From the NCBI GenBank assembly GCA_965213525.1, contig OZ243889.1:2604001-2668000 (forward strand): a DNA stretch of 64,000 nt. Direction: 5' to 3'. Under the pieces are notes generated by a model. That model was not told the origin of the DNA. It saw only the letters and a list, made by a program, of their open reading frames with translations, and ran no database searches. This DNA comes from G965213525 sp965213525. GTDB taxonomy: Bacteria > Actinomycetota > Acidimicrobiia > Acidimicrobiales > Poriferisodalaceae. The number at the start of each line of letters is the position of its first letter. Positions within the stretch are counted from its first letter, which is position 1. The position numbers and the translations under genes were made by a program. This document shows positions 41,001-48,713 of the stretch, piece after piece.

Positions 41001-42187
41001 CGGCGGCCCCCCGGCTCGGTCGGATCGATCCGGTGGTGACCTCGCCCGACGTCGTCTCGGTCGTCGTGCCCGTGCACGGCAAGATCGAGCTGACCTTGCG
41101 CTGCCTGGACGCCGTGCGACGCACCGCCGGCCGCCGGATCGAGATCGTCGTCGTCGACGACGCCTCACCCGATGACACCGCCGACCGCCTCGCGGGGGTC
41201 GACGACCTGCGCCTCGTGCGAGCCGGGCACAACCGCGGCTTCCCGGGAGCGGCCAACCTCGGGATGGCCGCCGCCACCGGGCGCTGGATCTGCGTGCTCA
41301 ACAACGACACTGAGCCGGTGACGGGCTGGCTCGACGAGCTGATCGGGGCGCTGGCGGTGCCCGGCACGGGCCTGGTCGGACCCCGCAGCAACCTCATCGC
41401 CGGTCTGCAGAGGGTGCGCTCGGCCCCCTTGCTGAGCGACCACGCCGCCGCGCACCGCTGGGCCACCGCCTGGTCCCGCACCCACGCCGGGTCGTCGTTC
41501 CCGGTGCGGGTGATGACCGGGATGTGCGTGATGAGCGAGCGGTCGACCCTGGCCCGCCACGGGGGCTTCGACGAGGCCTTCGGGCGGGGCAACGGCGAGG
41601 ACGACGAGCTGTGCGATCGCCTCCGCCGGGCCGGTCTCGGCTTGCGCGTCGCCAACGGGGCCGTCGTCTTGCACCACGGCAGCGCCACCTTCAGGGACCT
41701 CGACGTCGACTACCCGGCCCTGGTGCGCGACGGGCTGCGCCGGGCGGGCCCGCCGTTCGGCTGTGCGGACGGAGCGATCACCGGGGTCCTGCTCGCTGAC
41801 GGCGATGTGGGCGCCACCGCCCAGACGGGACGCCGACTGCTCGACGTCACCGATCGCGTCGTCGTGCTGGAGGCCGGAGCCCGACGCCTCACCGACCTGG
41901 TGGCAGGGTCCAACCCCCGCCTGGTCAGCGTCGAGCACCTCGACTGGCACGACCAGGATGCGGCGATGGCCAGGTGGGCGGAGCTGGGAGGTGCGGCGGT
42001 CCTGGTGCTGCGGGCCGGTGAGCGGCTCGAGCTGGACGACCACGGCGAGGTGCGTGTCGAGCTCGAACGCCGGGGGACCGGTGGCGCCGCGGTGCACACC
42101 CCGCGAGGCCCCCGAGCCCGCCTCCTCCCGGGTGGGCGCATGGCCGGCGTCGACCCCGAGCCCCTGAAGAGCGTCCGCATCGTCTGA
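38039..42187 (+). CDS. Giant multidomain glycosyltransferase with two GT2 domains, probable flagellin glycosylation
   Basis: A 1382-residue cytosolic protein starting at GTG 38039 six bases after AGGAG. An N-terminal region (1-200) has a GT-A-like strand with VVHDDVVMAPG. The first GT2 domain (about 200-350) has VANLIVRDEQDDLAACLDTL, DTGSTDATLEVLAARG and a WVLWIDADER metal motif. A helical middle (about 390-630) resembles TPR (LAWVHGLHAGHLLKALEDPAGAVTEARRGLALVPGDWG). A Val/Asp-rich region follows. The second GT2 domain (about 1000-1230) has VSVVVPVHGKIELTLRCLDAV, VVDDASPDDT, CVLNNDTEPVTGWLDELI and GFDEAFGRGNGEDDELC. The divergent flagellin and the sigma-28 site suggest flagellin as acceptor. 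Confidence 0.85.
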   Translation: MSPTPVVVALDVCSGPQRPRSSPPATIRVGALACRGADHGASRLASALAGLGPDTICVVVHDDVVMAPGTADRLAEAVAAGATYAVPMTNDAGTDHHHGPLPRASCPDDLLIHQSTEVSVRPVARFRPVCVAGTAARMIELVERRLHDPLCLLDDVAGDTVAVQGAVAAHANDCVAELERLGREAPGPVLVANLIVRDEQDDLAACLDTLDGVVDRIEIADTGSTDATLEVLAARGLEPLHRVWRDDFGWARNEVLERSRDAEWVLWIDADERCVPVASDLLRGYLHAFASELDVLEIEVCNRTDDGGDTFLAPRLLNARTLSFEGRLHERPVRRDTGSIEMRVGTCGLLALDHLGYRSQVVTSRGKAERNRSVAEAAYAAAPTPKNALDLARSLTADRHADPRRISDLFGVALSGIHPQSHRELAWVHGLHAGHLLKALEDPAGAVTEARRGLALVPGDWGCRAAAAAGLNRLGRHDDLVALHDELEAARSLRPMTHGAPFEARCRREVAAAQLSIGRIDEAWASLSGAARRGPLQTDDEIALVLDVARRRGGPLVERLVEAVEHLDDERDRALVTRSIAASEPHDVTAEVVRRRCAAGPVEARSVVIGAVVDVAGGGDADGILDHARGLSADQIADLAARLTRLERLDLAEHLVNPRQARRAERCEGSDAGSVLTAAPPVVRPGGIVVRVLGTAAPGVESALRRAVGDREVVVADDGVDVSVTDDGVVVVVPDDVVVDAAWLGPLVAAADRGEVAGVSLATREGVVVHAGATADGRPVAAGDHVEVCPFVETSTTRRLLAPFAGPVGRCGGSEVQGRLLGGVVARACRAEVDVDGRSFAELVGPSVVIALVDPDPSRPEVAALLDAVARVGARPVAHLVTDQPDEVVARLRAAGVVVAAAPGVGGSAVACEVSQLVGALGARAVATDDVTLLADGFTGLAEGQSGCDIVWVGGRPPAHPDRVDVVVDAPAEVDRLVAALQRPVVEPAAPRLGRIDPVVTSPDVVSVVVPVHGKIELTLRCLDAVRRTAGRRIEIVVVDDASPDDTADRLAGVDDLRLVRAGHNRGFPGAANLGMAAATGRWICVLNNDTEPVTGWLDELIGALAVPGTGLVGPRSNLIAGLQRVRSAPLLSDHAAAHRWATAWSRTHAGSSFPVRVMTGMCVMSERSTLARHGGFDEAFGRGNGEDDELCDRLRRAGLGLRVANGAVVLHHGSATFRDLDVDYPALVRDGLRRAGPPFGCADGAITGVLLADGDVGATAQTGRRLLDVTDRVVVLEAGARRLTDLVAGSNPRLVSVEHLDWHDQDAAMARWAELGGAAVLVLRAGERLELDDHGEVRVELERRGTGGAAVHTPRGPRARLLPGGRMAGVDPEPLKSVRIV

Positions 42188-42250
42188 GCGCCGGCCGATG
42201 CTGCTGTCTCGGTGGAGCGATCGAGACGCAGAGCACCTCCGCTGCGTGCT

Positions 42251-42276
42251 TCAGCGCGGCGAGCGGCGGTCGACTC
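42251..42276 (+). promoter_or_regulatory. Possible sigma-28 promoter of the second glycosyltransferase-like gene
   Basis: TCAG at 42251-42254, 14 bases, GTCGACTC at 42269-42276, 34 bases before the ATG. The -35 context CTTCAGCG equals that of flagellins 1 and 2. Confidence 0.4.
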
Positions 42277-42310
42277 GATGACGGTCGGAGTCTGCGAGGA
42301 GGAGCGATCG

Positions 42311-43444
42311 ATGAGGACCATCGTGTGCGGCAGGGGTGCGGAGTCGCTGACCGGTTCGGTCAGGTCGACCCTGGTGGACGGCCTCATCGAGGCGGGCCAC
42401 GACGTCCGCGGCTTCGATCCGCTCGCCCACGGCGGCGACGCCGCCACCCGCACCGACGCCCTGCTCGGCGCCCTCGCCGACGTCGAGCGCTGCGTCGTGG
42501 TCCCCACCCCCGGCGACCTCGACCTCGCACGCCTCCGCGCCGGGTCGATCGTCCACGGGGTGCTCACCATGGCCGTGCACTCCGCAGCGGCGCTGCCGGG
42601 CGCCCCGACCCGTCTGGCAGATGTCGGCGAGCACGTCGAGCACTTCGACGTCGTGGCGCTGCCCCACCGTGACGCCATGGCCGCCTGGCAGCCCGTCGGA
42701 CGTCACGGCCTGGTCGAGCTGCCCGCTGCGGTGACGTCCCTGGTCGCTGACGCCGGCGTCGATGCGAGCGGCCCCGCTCCCGGGCACCTCGTCGTCGCAC
42801 TCGGCGACCACGACCACCACAACGCCGATCTCGTCCGCTCCCTCGTCGACGCCGACCTCGACGTCGTGGTCGTCGGGAAGGGCTGGGACGGTTGCGTCGA
42901 CCTCGCCGAGCACCTCGCCGGCGATCTCCACGCCCCGGCCCGTGCCGCGCTGGTCCGCCGGGCCCGTCTCGCCGTCGAGCTGCCTCCCACCCTGTGGGCC
43001 CGCAGCGACGCCGATGCTGCGCTGGAGGAGTGCGTGCTCACCCAACCGGGCCTGGAGGCCGCGGCCGTCGGCACGGCGCTGGTCGCCTTCGACCGCCCGG
43101 GGCTCGACCGCCAGCTCGAGCCGGGCGTCGAGGTGCTGGTCGCCCGTGGCCCGGCCGATCTGGCCACACTCGTGGGGCTGGTGCTGTGCACCCCTGACCT
43201 CGTCGATTCGATCGGGGCCGCTGCCGCCACTCGCCTCGAGACGGCCCGCTGGGCTCGACGTTGGGCCGATCTGGAGGCCCACTTCGACCTCCACGCCCCC
43301 GTGGCCGGCCCGTTGGTGCTCGATCCGTCAGCGCCCGGCTCATCGAACCGACCGGCGGCGCCGGGGTCATCGCCTGAGGACATCACCGACATCACCGATG
43401 GCGCCAGCGGTCGCTCGGCGCGTGAGGTCAGCGGATCGTCGTGA
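42311..43444 (+). CDS. Glycosyltransferase-like (GT-B/CgeB-type) protein
   Basis: A 377-residue protein starting at ATG 42311 behind GGAGGAG. The layout suggests a two-lobed GT-B fold: N-terminal VDGLIEAGHDVRGFDPLAHGG and IVHGVLTMAVHSAAALPG. A second lobe follows with LDVVVVGKGWDG, RRARLAVELPPTLWARSDADAALEECVLTQ, AVGTALVAFDRPGLDRQLEPGVEVLVARGPADLATLVGLVL and a helix rich in Arg and Trp. The C-terminal pattern resembles CgeB/Glyco_trans_1_2 proteins found in flagellin-modification islands. No catalytic residue can be named with confidence. The tail of 45 residues is disordered. It lies 123 bases after the giant GT gene. Confidence 0.55.
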   Translation: MRTIVCGRGAESLTGSVRSTLVDGLIEAGHDVRGFDPLAHGGDAATRTDALLGALADVERCVVVPTPGDLDLARLRAGSIVHGVLTMAVHSAAALPGAPTRLADVGEHVEHFDVVALPHRDAMAAWQPVGRHGLVELPAAVTSLVADAGVDASGPAPGHLVVALGDHDHHNADLVRSLVDADLDVVVVGKGWDGCVDLAEHLAGDLHAPARAALVRRARLAVELPPTLWARSDADAALEECVLTQPGLEAAAVGTALVAFDRPGLDRQLEPGVEVLVARGPADLATLVGLVLCTPDLVDSIGAAAATRLETARWARRWADLEAHFDLHAPVAGPLVLDPSAPGSSNRPAAPGSSPEDITDITDGASGRSAREVSGSS

Positions 43445-43466
43445 CGTCCGGTCGTGGCGGTTGCGC

Positions 43467-44618
43467 TCAGAGCAGGGGCATGACCTCGGTGGAGAAGCGC
43501 TCGAGCTGCTCGTCGGACTCGTCGTAGGGGTCACCGGGCATGTTCGGGAAGATCGTGAGGTTCTCCAGCCCGCCGAAGAGGTCGCGGTAGTCAGCGATGC
43601 CCTCGGCGACGTCGTCCGGGGTCCCGACGAGCCAGGTCCGGTTGGCCATGGACTGCTCGAGGCTGGGGATGAGCCCCGGCTCGGCGGGCCGTCCGCCCTC
43701 TCCCATGTAGCCGCGGCTCCATCCGTAGGGCCCGAGGAACTTCCAGAACTCGTCGTGCCCGGGGCGCACCGCGGCCACCGCCTCCTCGCGGGTGTCGGCG
43801 ATGCGCACCGACACGACCAGCATCCGCTTGTCTCCCGGCCCGATGGCCTCGGCGTGGTGCTGGTCGTGCAGCTCGCCGTAGCGGTCCCACATCCGCTTGA
43901 CGAACGAGTGGTGCTGCAGCCAGAACACCGCCCCGTACCCCCGGGTGGGCACGGCCTCCAACGTCGGGGGTGAGGTGACCGCCTGCCAGATCTCATAGGG
44001 GTGGCGGGGGCGGGGCACCAGCGTGAGCTCGGTGACGAACCCGCCCCGGTCGGGGATGCCGGCGGGAGGCAGGTCGTACACCTCGCCGTGGTGGGAGAAC
44101 GTCTCTGCTGACATGGCGGCGTCGATCACGTCCATCGCCTCGGCGAACTGGGCTCGGTTGCGCCGGTCAGCATCAGCGGCGGCGGGGTTGTCGAAGCTCC
44201 CGACGCGGGTGCCGAGCGTCTCGGCCTCACGGGGGACCGTGCCCCGGCCGACACCGAGGATGCCCCGCCCACCCGAGATGTTGTGCAGGATGGCGAAGTC
44301 CTCGGCCAGCCGCAGCGGGTGCCACTGCCCCACGATGTTGAACATGGTGCCGATGCGGAGGCGCTCGGTGCGCTCGGCCAGGATCGCTCCGAACAGCAGC
44401 CCGTTCGGGCACACCTCGTAGCCCTCGTACTGGAAGTGGTGCTCGGTGAGCCAGAAGCTGTCGTAGCCGAGGCGCTCGGCGTCCACGCCGGTGGCGAGCA
44501 GACGTTCGATCGCACGCCACATCTCGTCCTGGCCGTACCGGCGGTCGGTCGGTGCCGGTGGACCGGCGCCCCGGTCGGGCATCTCGACCCCACCGAAGTA
44601 GAACACCCCGACCCTCAT
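43467..44618 (-). CDS. LLM-class flavin-dependent oxidoreductase
   Basis: A luciferase-like TIM-barrel monooxygenase or oxidoreductase of 383 residues using FMN or F420. Typical elements: VGVFYFGG start strand, YDSFWLTEHHFQYEGY, LLFGAILAERTERLRIGTMFNIVGQWHPLRLAEDFAILHNISGGRGILGVGRGTVPREAE, and a C-terminal TWLVGTPDDVAEGI. Substrate cannot be read from sequence. It is convergent with the glycosyltransferase-like gene, 22 bases apart, and marks the end of the motility island. Confidence 0.88.
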   Translation of the reverse strand: MRVGVFYFGGVEMPDRGAGPPAPTDRRYGQDEMWRAIERLLATGVDAERLGYDSFWLTEHHFQYEGYEVCPNGLLFGAILAERTERLRIGTMFNIVGQWHPLRLAEDFAILHNISGGRGILGVGRGTVPREAETLGTRVGSFDNPAAADADRRNRAQFAEAMDVIDAAMSAETFSHHGEVYDLPPAGIPDRGGFVTELTLVPRPRHPYEIWQAVTSPPTLEAVPTRGYGAVFWLQHHSFVKRMWDRYGELHDQHHAEAIGPGDKRMLVVSVRIADTREEAVAAVRPGHDEFWKFLGPYGWSRGYMGEGGRPAEPGLIPSLEQSMANRTWLVGTPDDVAEGIADYRDLFGGLENLTIFPNMPGDPYDESDEQLERFSTEVMPLL

Positions 44619-44695
44619 CGCGACCTCCCAGCCAGACGACGATCGACGCTAACGGGGCGCGTCGGGCCCGCGGACCGCAGCCTGGCGGCGCAGGC

Positions 44696-46285
44696 TCAGG
44701 CCAGCGCCGCGCTGATCAGCATCGGACCCTCGCCGGTGCGGCGCTCGAGGGCGGCGGCCAGCTCGCCGACGGTCTCGACTCGGGTTGCGGGGACCCCGTA
44801 CCCGTGGGCCAGCGACACCCAGTCGAGGCGCGGCGATCCGAGATTGGTGAGCGACCGGGCGGCCGGACCCATGTCGGTGGTCCCCGCCCGGGCCAGCTCG
44901 GCCTGGAGGATCCGGTAGCTGCCGTTGTCGAGCAGCACGACGGTCACGTCGAGGCGTTCACGGGCCATCGTCCACAGCGCCTGGGCGGTGTACGCCGCGC
45001 TGCCGTCCGCCTGCAGTGCGACGACGGGACGTCCCGGCGCTCCGACGGCCACGCCGACCGCCAGCGGCAGCCCCTGGCCGATCGCCCCGCCGGTCAAGGC
45101 CATCGAGGTGTGGCGGGCCGCCGCCGGCGCCAGGGCCTCGAACGGGCCACCCGAGGTGATCGACTCGTCCACCACCACCGCGTTCTCGGGGAGCCAGCGG
45201 GCGAGGACCACCGCCAGCGAGCGCGCGTCGAGGGCCGCCCCCGGATCACCCGCCTCGGGCAGCTCGGCGGGGCCGTGCGCTCGGGCGTGAGCGCTGGGCG
45301 CGGCGATGCCCACCCGCTCGGCGACTCGGGCCAAGGCCTCGGTGACGTCGACGCCCGGTTCGGTGAGCGCCCGCACGGCGGTGGCGTCGTCGGCGAGGCG
45401 GCTGCGGCCGTCGGGGTAGCCGAAGAAGGCGACGGGGTCATCGGCATCGACGAGCACGAGGGTCAACAGCCCGGCGAGATCGTCGTGTGCCTGTTCGGGG
45501 AAGTACCCCAGCCGCTTGGGGGCGGGTAGCCCGCCGCCGCGCTCGATGTGTCGGGGGAAGGTCTCGACGAGCAGGCGTGCGCCGGTGGCCTCGGCGATGC
45601 GCGAGGCGAGCCGCAGCCCGTCGGCGCCAAGGGCCGTGCCCCCGAGCAGCATTCCGGCGCTGTTCGTCCTCAGTGCGTCGGCTGCGGCGTCGATCGAACC
45701 CTCTGAGACCGGGGTGGCGGGGCGTCGCGACGGTCGTTCGGCGACGACGTGGGTCGGTGACCAGGCTGCGTCCTGGCGGATGATGATCGTTGCCGGACCA
45801 GACGGCGGGCCGTCGGCGGCCGCCCATGCCGCAGCGAACGCCGGGCCGACGTCGTCGGCGGCGTCGACGGTGCGCACGTCGATCGACACCGCCCCGGCCA
45901 GCGCAGCGATGTCAGAGGTGAGGGGGGCGTCGGCGGCGAGGTGCCAGGTGGCGTGGTCCCCGACCACGTTGATCATCGGGGTGCCGGCCCGGCGGGCGTT
46001 GTGGAGGTTGGCGATCGAGTTGGCCAGGCCCGGGCCGAGGTGGGTGAGGGTCATCGCCGGGCGTCCGGTGACCCGCTGGTACCCGTCGGCTGCACCCGAG
46101 CACACGCCCTCGAACAGCGCGAGCACGCCGCGCACGCCCTCGGTGGCGTCGAGGGCGGCGACGACGTCCATCTCGGTGGTGCCGGGGTTGGCGAAGCACG
46201 TATCGACGCCGCAGGCCACCGCGGTGCGGATGAGCGCCTCAGCGCCGTTCACGATGTCCTCAGCCGACGCCGGAGGTGCGACCAC
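44696..46285 (-). CDS. Thiamine-diphosphate-dependent enzyme, acetolactate-synthase-like
   Basis: A 529-residue ThDP enzyme. The N-terminal PYR domain has TCFANPGTTEMDVVAALDATEGVRGVLALFEGVCSGAADGYQRVTGRPA with the catalytic glutamate in FEGVCSGAADG. A central TH3-like domain and a C-terminal PP domain follow, with GGAIGQGLPLAVGVA and ADGSAAYTAQALWTMARERLDVTVVLLDN, the DGS...N metal and diphosphate site. The family includes acetolactate synthase and benzoylformate decarboxylase; the real substrate is unknown. GTG 46285 behind GGGGAGG is selected; the longer frame runs into the vapB region without homology. Confidence 0.85.
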   Translation of the reverse strand: MVAPPASAEDIVNGAEALIRTAVACGVDTCFANPGTTEMDVVAALDATEGVRGVLALFEGVCSGAADGYQRVTGRPAMTLTHLGPGLANSIANLHNARRAGTPMINVVGDHATWHLAADAPLTSDIAALAGAVSIDVRTVDAADDVGPAFAAAWAAADGPPSGPATIIIRQDAAWSPTHVVAERPSRRPATPVSEGSIDAAADALRTNSAGMLLGGTALGADGLRLASRIAEATGARLLVETFPRHIERGGGLPAPKRLGYFPEQAHDDLAGLLTLVLVDADDPVAFFGYPDGRSRLADDATAVRALTEPGVDVTEALARVAERVGIAAPSAHARAHGPAELPEAGDPGAALDARSLAVVLARWLPENAVVVDESITSGGPFEALAPAAARHTSMALTGGAIGQGLPLAVGVAVGAPGRPVVALQADGSAAYTAQALWTMARERLDVTVVLLDNGSYRILQAELARAGTTDMGPAARSLTNLGSPRLDWVSLAHGYGVPATRVETVGELAAALERRTGEGPMLISAALA

Positions 46286-46408
46286 ATCGAGGAGCCTCCC
46301 CTGGTCGGTCCGGATCGTAGGCGGCCTGACGGAACGGGGCCGGCCGAACCCGGCGTGGTGATGCGTTGATGCGCCGGCGCTGACGAGACCTGAGGATGTG
46401 GTGCGCAC

Positions 46409-46666
46409 GTGCGCACCACGGTGACCATCGACGAAGACGTCACCCTCGAGATCCGGCGGCACATGCGTGAGCGGGGCGCAGGCTTCAAGGAGGTCCTCAA
46501 CGACCTGCTCCGTCGGGGACTGGGCGCCGACGAGGCGCCGGCGCCGTACTCGACGCCGACCTTCTGTCTCGGCGTGCGTCCGGACGTCGACCTCGACAAG
46601 GCGCTCGCCCTCGTCGCCGCGCTCGACGACGAGGAGCACGTGCGGGAGCTTGAACGAGCCAAGTAG
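46409..46666 (+). CDS. VapB-type ribbon-helix-helix antitoxin
   Basis: An 85-residue protein with an N-terminal ribbon-helix-helix DNA-binding segment (RTTVTIDEDVTLEIRRHMRERGAGFKEVLNDLLRRGL). A C-terminal toxin-binding tail carries the PYSTPTFCLGVRPDVDLDKALALVAALDDEE signature common in actinobacterial VapB. Start GTG. It precedes the PIN toxin by 11 bases, the standard antitoxin-first order, and probably autoregulates the pair. Confidence 0.85.
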   Translation: MRTTVTIDEDVTLEIRRHMRERGAGFKEVLNDLLRRGLGADEAPAPYSTPTFCLGVRPDVDLDKALALVAALDDEEHVRELERAK

Positions 46667-46677
46667 GTGGCGCCCCG

Positions 46678-47112
46678 GTGAAGATCGTCGACCTCAACGT
46701 GTTGATCTACGCCGTCGACGAGACCTCGAGGCGCCACGAGCGCTCCAGGTCGTGGCTCGACCGCACGATCTCCTCCACCGAGATCGTCGGCATCCCCACG
46801 GCCGTCGCGGTGGGGTTCGTGCGGCTGACCACCAACGCTCGTGTGGTGCACACCCCGCTGCCGATCGACACCAGCGTCGGTCTGGTGCGCCAGTGGTACC
46901 GACGCCCCGACGTCGTCGAGCCCCAGCCGACGCCTGGCCACTACGAGCTGTTGGCCAGGCTGCTCGAGCCGGTGGGAGGGGCGGGCAACCTCGTCAGCGA
47001 CGCCCACCCGGCAGCACTGGCCATCGAACACGCCGCCCAGCTCTGCTCCTTCGATCGAGACTTCGGCCGCTTCGCCGGGCTGCGCTGGATCGAGCCCGAC
47101 GCCGACCGGTGA
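46678..47112 (+). CDS. VapC-type PIN domain ribonuclease toxin
   Basis: A 144-residue PIN domain protein. The acidic residues expected of the Mg-dependent RNase site are present: D in KIVDLNVLIYAVDE, E near IVGIPTAVAVGFVRLTTN, and D residues in NLVSDAHPAALAIEHAAQLCSFDRDFGRF. Start GTG. It is paired with the antitoxin upstream. The actinobacterial VapC group with VSDAHLAALA and DRDF motifs fits well. All catalytic positions seem intact, so the toxin is probably active. Confidence 0.88.
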   Translation: MKIVDLNVLIYAVDETSRRHERSRSWLDRTISSTEIVGIPTAVAVGFVRLTTNARVVHTPLPIDTSVGLVRQWYRRPDVVEPQPTPGHYELLARLLEPVGGAGNLVSDAHPAALAIEHAAQLCSFDRDFGRFAGLRWIEPDADR

Positions 47113-47199
47113 GGTCATGGGGCCCTCGTCGTCGTGCACGCCGAGCGTCGCCGCCCGGGTCGAGCCGGGTCCCGAACCCGCCGTTCGTGGCAGGCTGGG

Positions 47200-48186
47200 A
47201 TGGTGGCGGTGACGATCCCGTTCGTGCGAGAGCTCGACGTCGTCCGGGGGCAGGTCGATCAGGTCTCGCCCCTGTTGCGACGGGTCGTGGCAGACAACCC
47301 GTCGAAGTTCACCTACCTAGGAACGGGGACCTACCTGATCGGGCGCGGCGAGGTGGCGGTGGTCGACCCGGGACCGGCGCTGGCCGACCACGCCGAGGCC
47401 GTCCTCGCCGCCCTCGACCCGGGCGAGCGCATCACCCACGTGCTCATCACCCACACGCACTCCGATCACAGCCCGGCGCTGAGGTTGCTGCGGGAGCGTG
47501 GCGTCGACGCCCCGGCCTACGGGTTCGGTCCTCACGGCCAGGTGCCCGACGACGATCCCGCTGATCGGGTCGTGTTCGGTGATGCCGAGGCCGACCGTCC
47601 CGCCGACGAGCCCTCTGACGGCTCCGACGTGCAGCGCGAGGCCGCCGACGTCGACTTCGTCCCCGATGAGTTCCTGGCCCACGGCGACGTGGTCGGCACC
47701 GACGAGTGGACGGCGGAGGCCGTCCACACCCCCGGGCACACGTCGAACCACCTCTGCTTCGCCGTCGCTGAGGAGCGAGCGCTGCTGAGCGGAGATCACG
47801 TCATGGGGTGGTCGACGAGCGTGATCGGCCCACCTGACGGCGATCTCGGCCAGTACCTCGACTCGCTGCGACTGCTGCTCGACCGTGACGATGACGTGTA
47901 CTGGCCGACCCACGGTCCGCCGATCACCGAACCCCGGGCCCACGTCGAGGCGTTCCTGGCCCACCGGTCCGAGCGCCTCGATCAGCTGCGGGCGGGGTTG
48001 GCCGACGGTCCGGCGACCCTGGCCGAGCTCGTGCCCCGCATCTACGCCGAGGTGCCCAAGGCGCTGTGGCGCCCGGCGGCGGCGACGTCCTACGCCCACC
48101 TGTTGCACCTGCTCGAGCGAGGCGAGGTCGAGGTGGTGTCCGACGGCGGTCCCTGCCGCACTGCCACCTGGGCCCTGGTGACCTGA
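47200..48186 (+). CDS. Metallo-beta-lactamase-fold hydrolase
   Basis: A 328-residue hydrolase with the metal motif THTHSDHSPAL (HxHxDH), later histidine VHTPGHTSNHLCF and aspartate LLSGDHVMGWSTSVI. The C-terminal winged-helix segment (LRAGLADGPATLAELVPRIYAEVPKALWRPAAATSYAHLLHLLERGEV) is the BLACT_WH domain of LACTB2-like proteins. It may act on RNA, glyoxalase-type thioesters or lactones; the substrate cannot be told. ATG 47200 is taken because homologues begin near this point; an upstream ATG at 47134 in the same frame is less likely. Confidence 0.85.
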   Translation: MVAVTIPFVRELDVVRGQVDQVSPLLRRVVADNPSKFTYLGTGTYLIGRGEVAVVDPGPALADHAEAVLAALDPGERITHVLITHTHSDHSPALRLLRERGVDAPAYGFGPHGQVPDDDPADRVVFGDAEADRPADEPSDGSDVQREAADVDFVPDEFLAHGDVVGTDEWTAEAVHTPGHTSNHLCFAVAEERALLSGDHVMGWSTSVIGPPDGDLGQYLDSLRLLLDRDDDVYWPTHGPPITEPRAHVEAFLAHRSERLDQLRAGLADGPATLAELVPRIYAEVPKALWRPAAATSYAHLLHLLERGEVEVVSDGGPCRTATWALVT

Positions 48187-48276
48187 GCCCTGGTGGTGCG
48201 TCGTCAGGCCGCCACTAGCGTCGTAGGCGTCCACCCGTCGACATCGTCTGTGTCGACCAGACCAACGGGAGCACCC

Positions 48277-48690
48277 GTGGATCGCGATGCCTTCGTCCGC
48301 CTGTTGAACGAGGACCTCGAGCTCGAGTACCGCTCCATCGTGCAGTACATCCAGCACGTGGCCACCGTGAAGGGCGCCGAGTACCAGGCGGTGCTCGGCG
48401 AGATCGAGACCCACATCGGCCAGGAGGTCGAGCACGCCCTGGCGCTCTCCCGCCAGATCGACTTCCTGGGCGCCGTCCCGACCGTGCACGTCCCGGCCTT
48501 CGAAGCCGTCACCGACGCCGACGCCGCCCTCCGCCAGGACCTCGCCTTGGAGGAGGCGCAGCTGGATCGCTACCGGGAGCGCTTCAGCCAGGCCGAGGAC
48601 CTGGGCCTGCCCGACGTGGCCGAGACGCTGTCGCCCCTGCTCGAACAGACCCAGGACCACGTGCGCGACCTCCGCTCGGCGCTCGGCTGA
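48277..48690 (+). CDS. Ferritin-like (bacterioferritin-related) protein
   Basis: A 137-residue four-helix protein. Helix A has FVRLLNEDLELEYRSIVQYIQHV, helix B EYQAVLGEIETHIGQEVEHALALSRQIDFLGAVP, helix C LRQDLALEEAQLDRYRERFSQAEDLG and helix D VAETLSPLLEQTQDHVRDL. The di-iron ligands can be assigned to E in helix A, E-x-x-H in helix B (EVEHA) and E and H in helices C and D, the erythrin/bacterioferritin pattern. GTG 48277 is chosen over an earlier in-frame start. It may store or detoxify iron. Confidence 0.75.
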   Translation: MDRDAFVRLLNEDLELEYRSIVQYIQHVATVKGAEYQAVLGEIETHIGQEVEHALALSRQIDFLGAVPTVHVPAFEAVTDADAALRQDLALEEAQLDRYRERFSQAEDLGLPDVAETLSPLLEQTQDHVRDLRSALG

Positions 48691-48713
48691 GCCGACACCG
48701 CCCCGGTGCAGGC

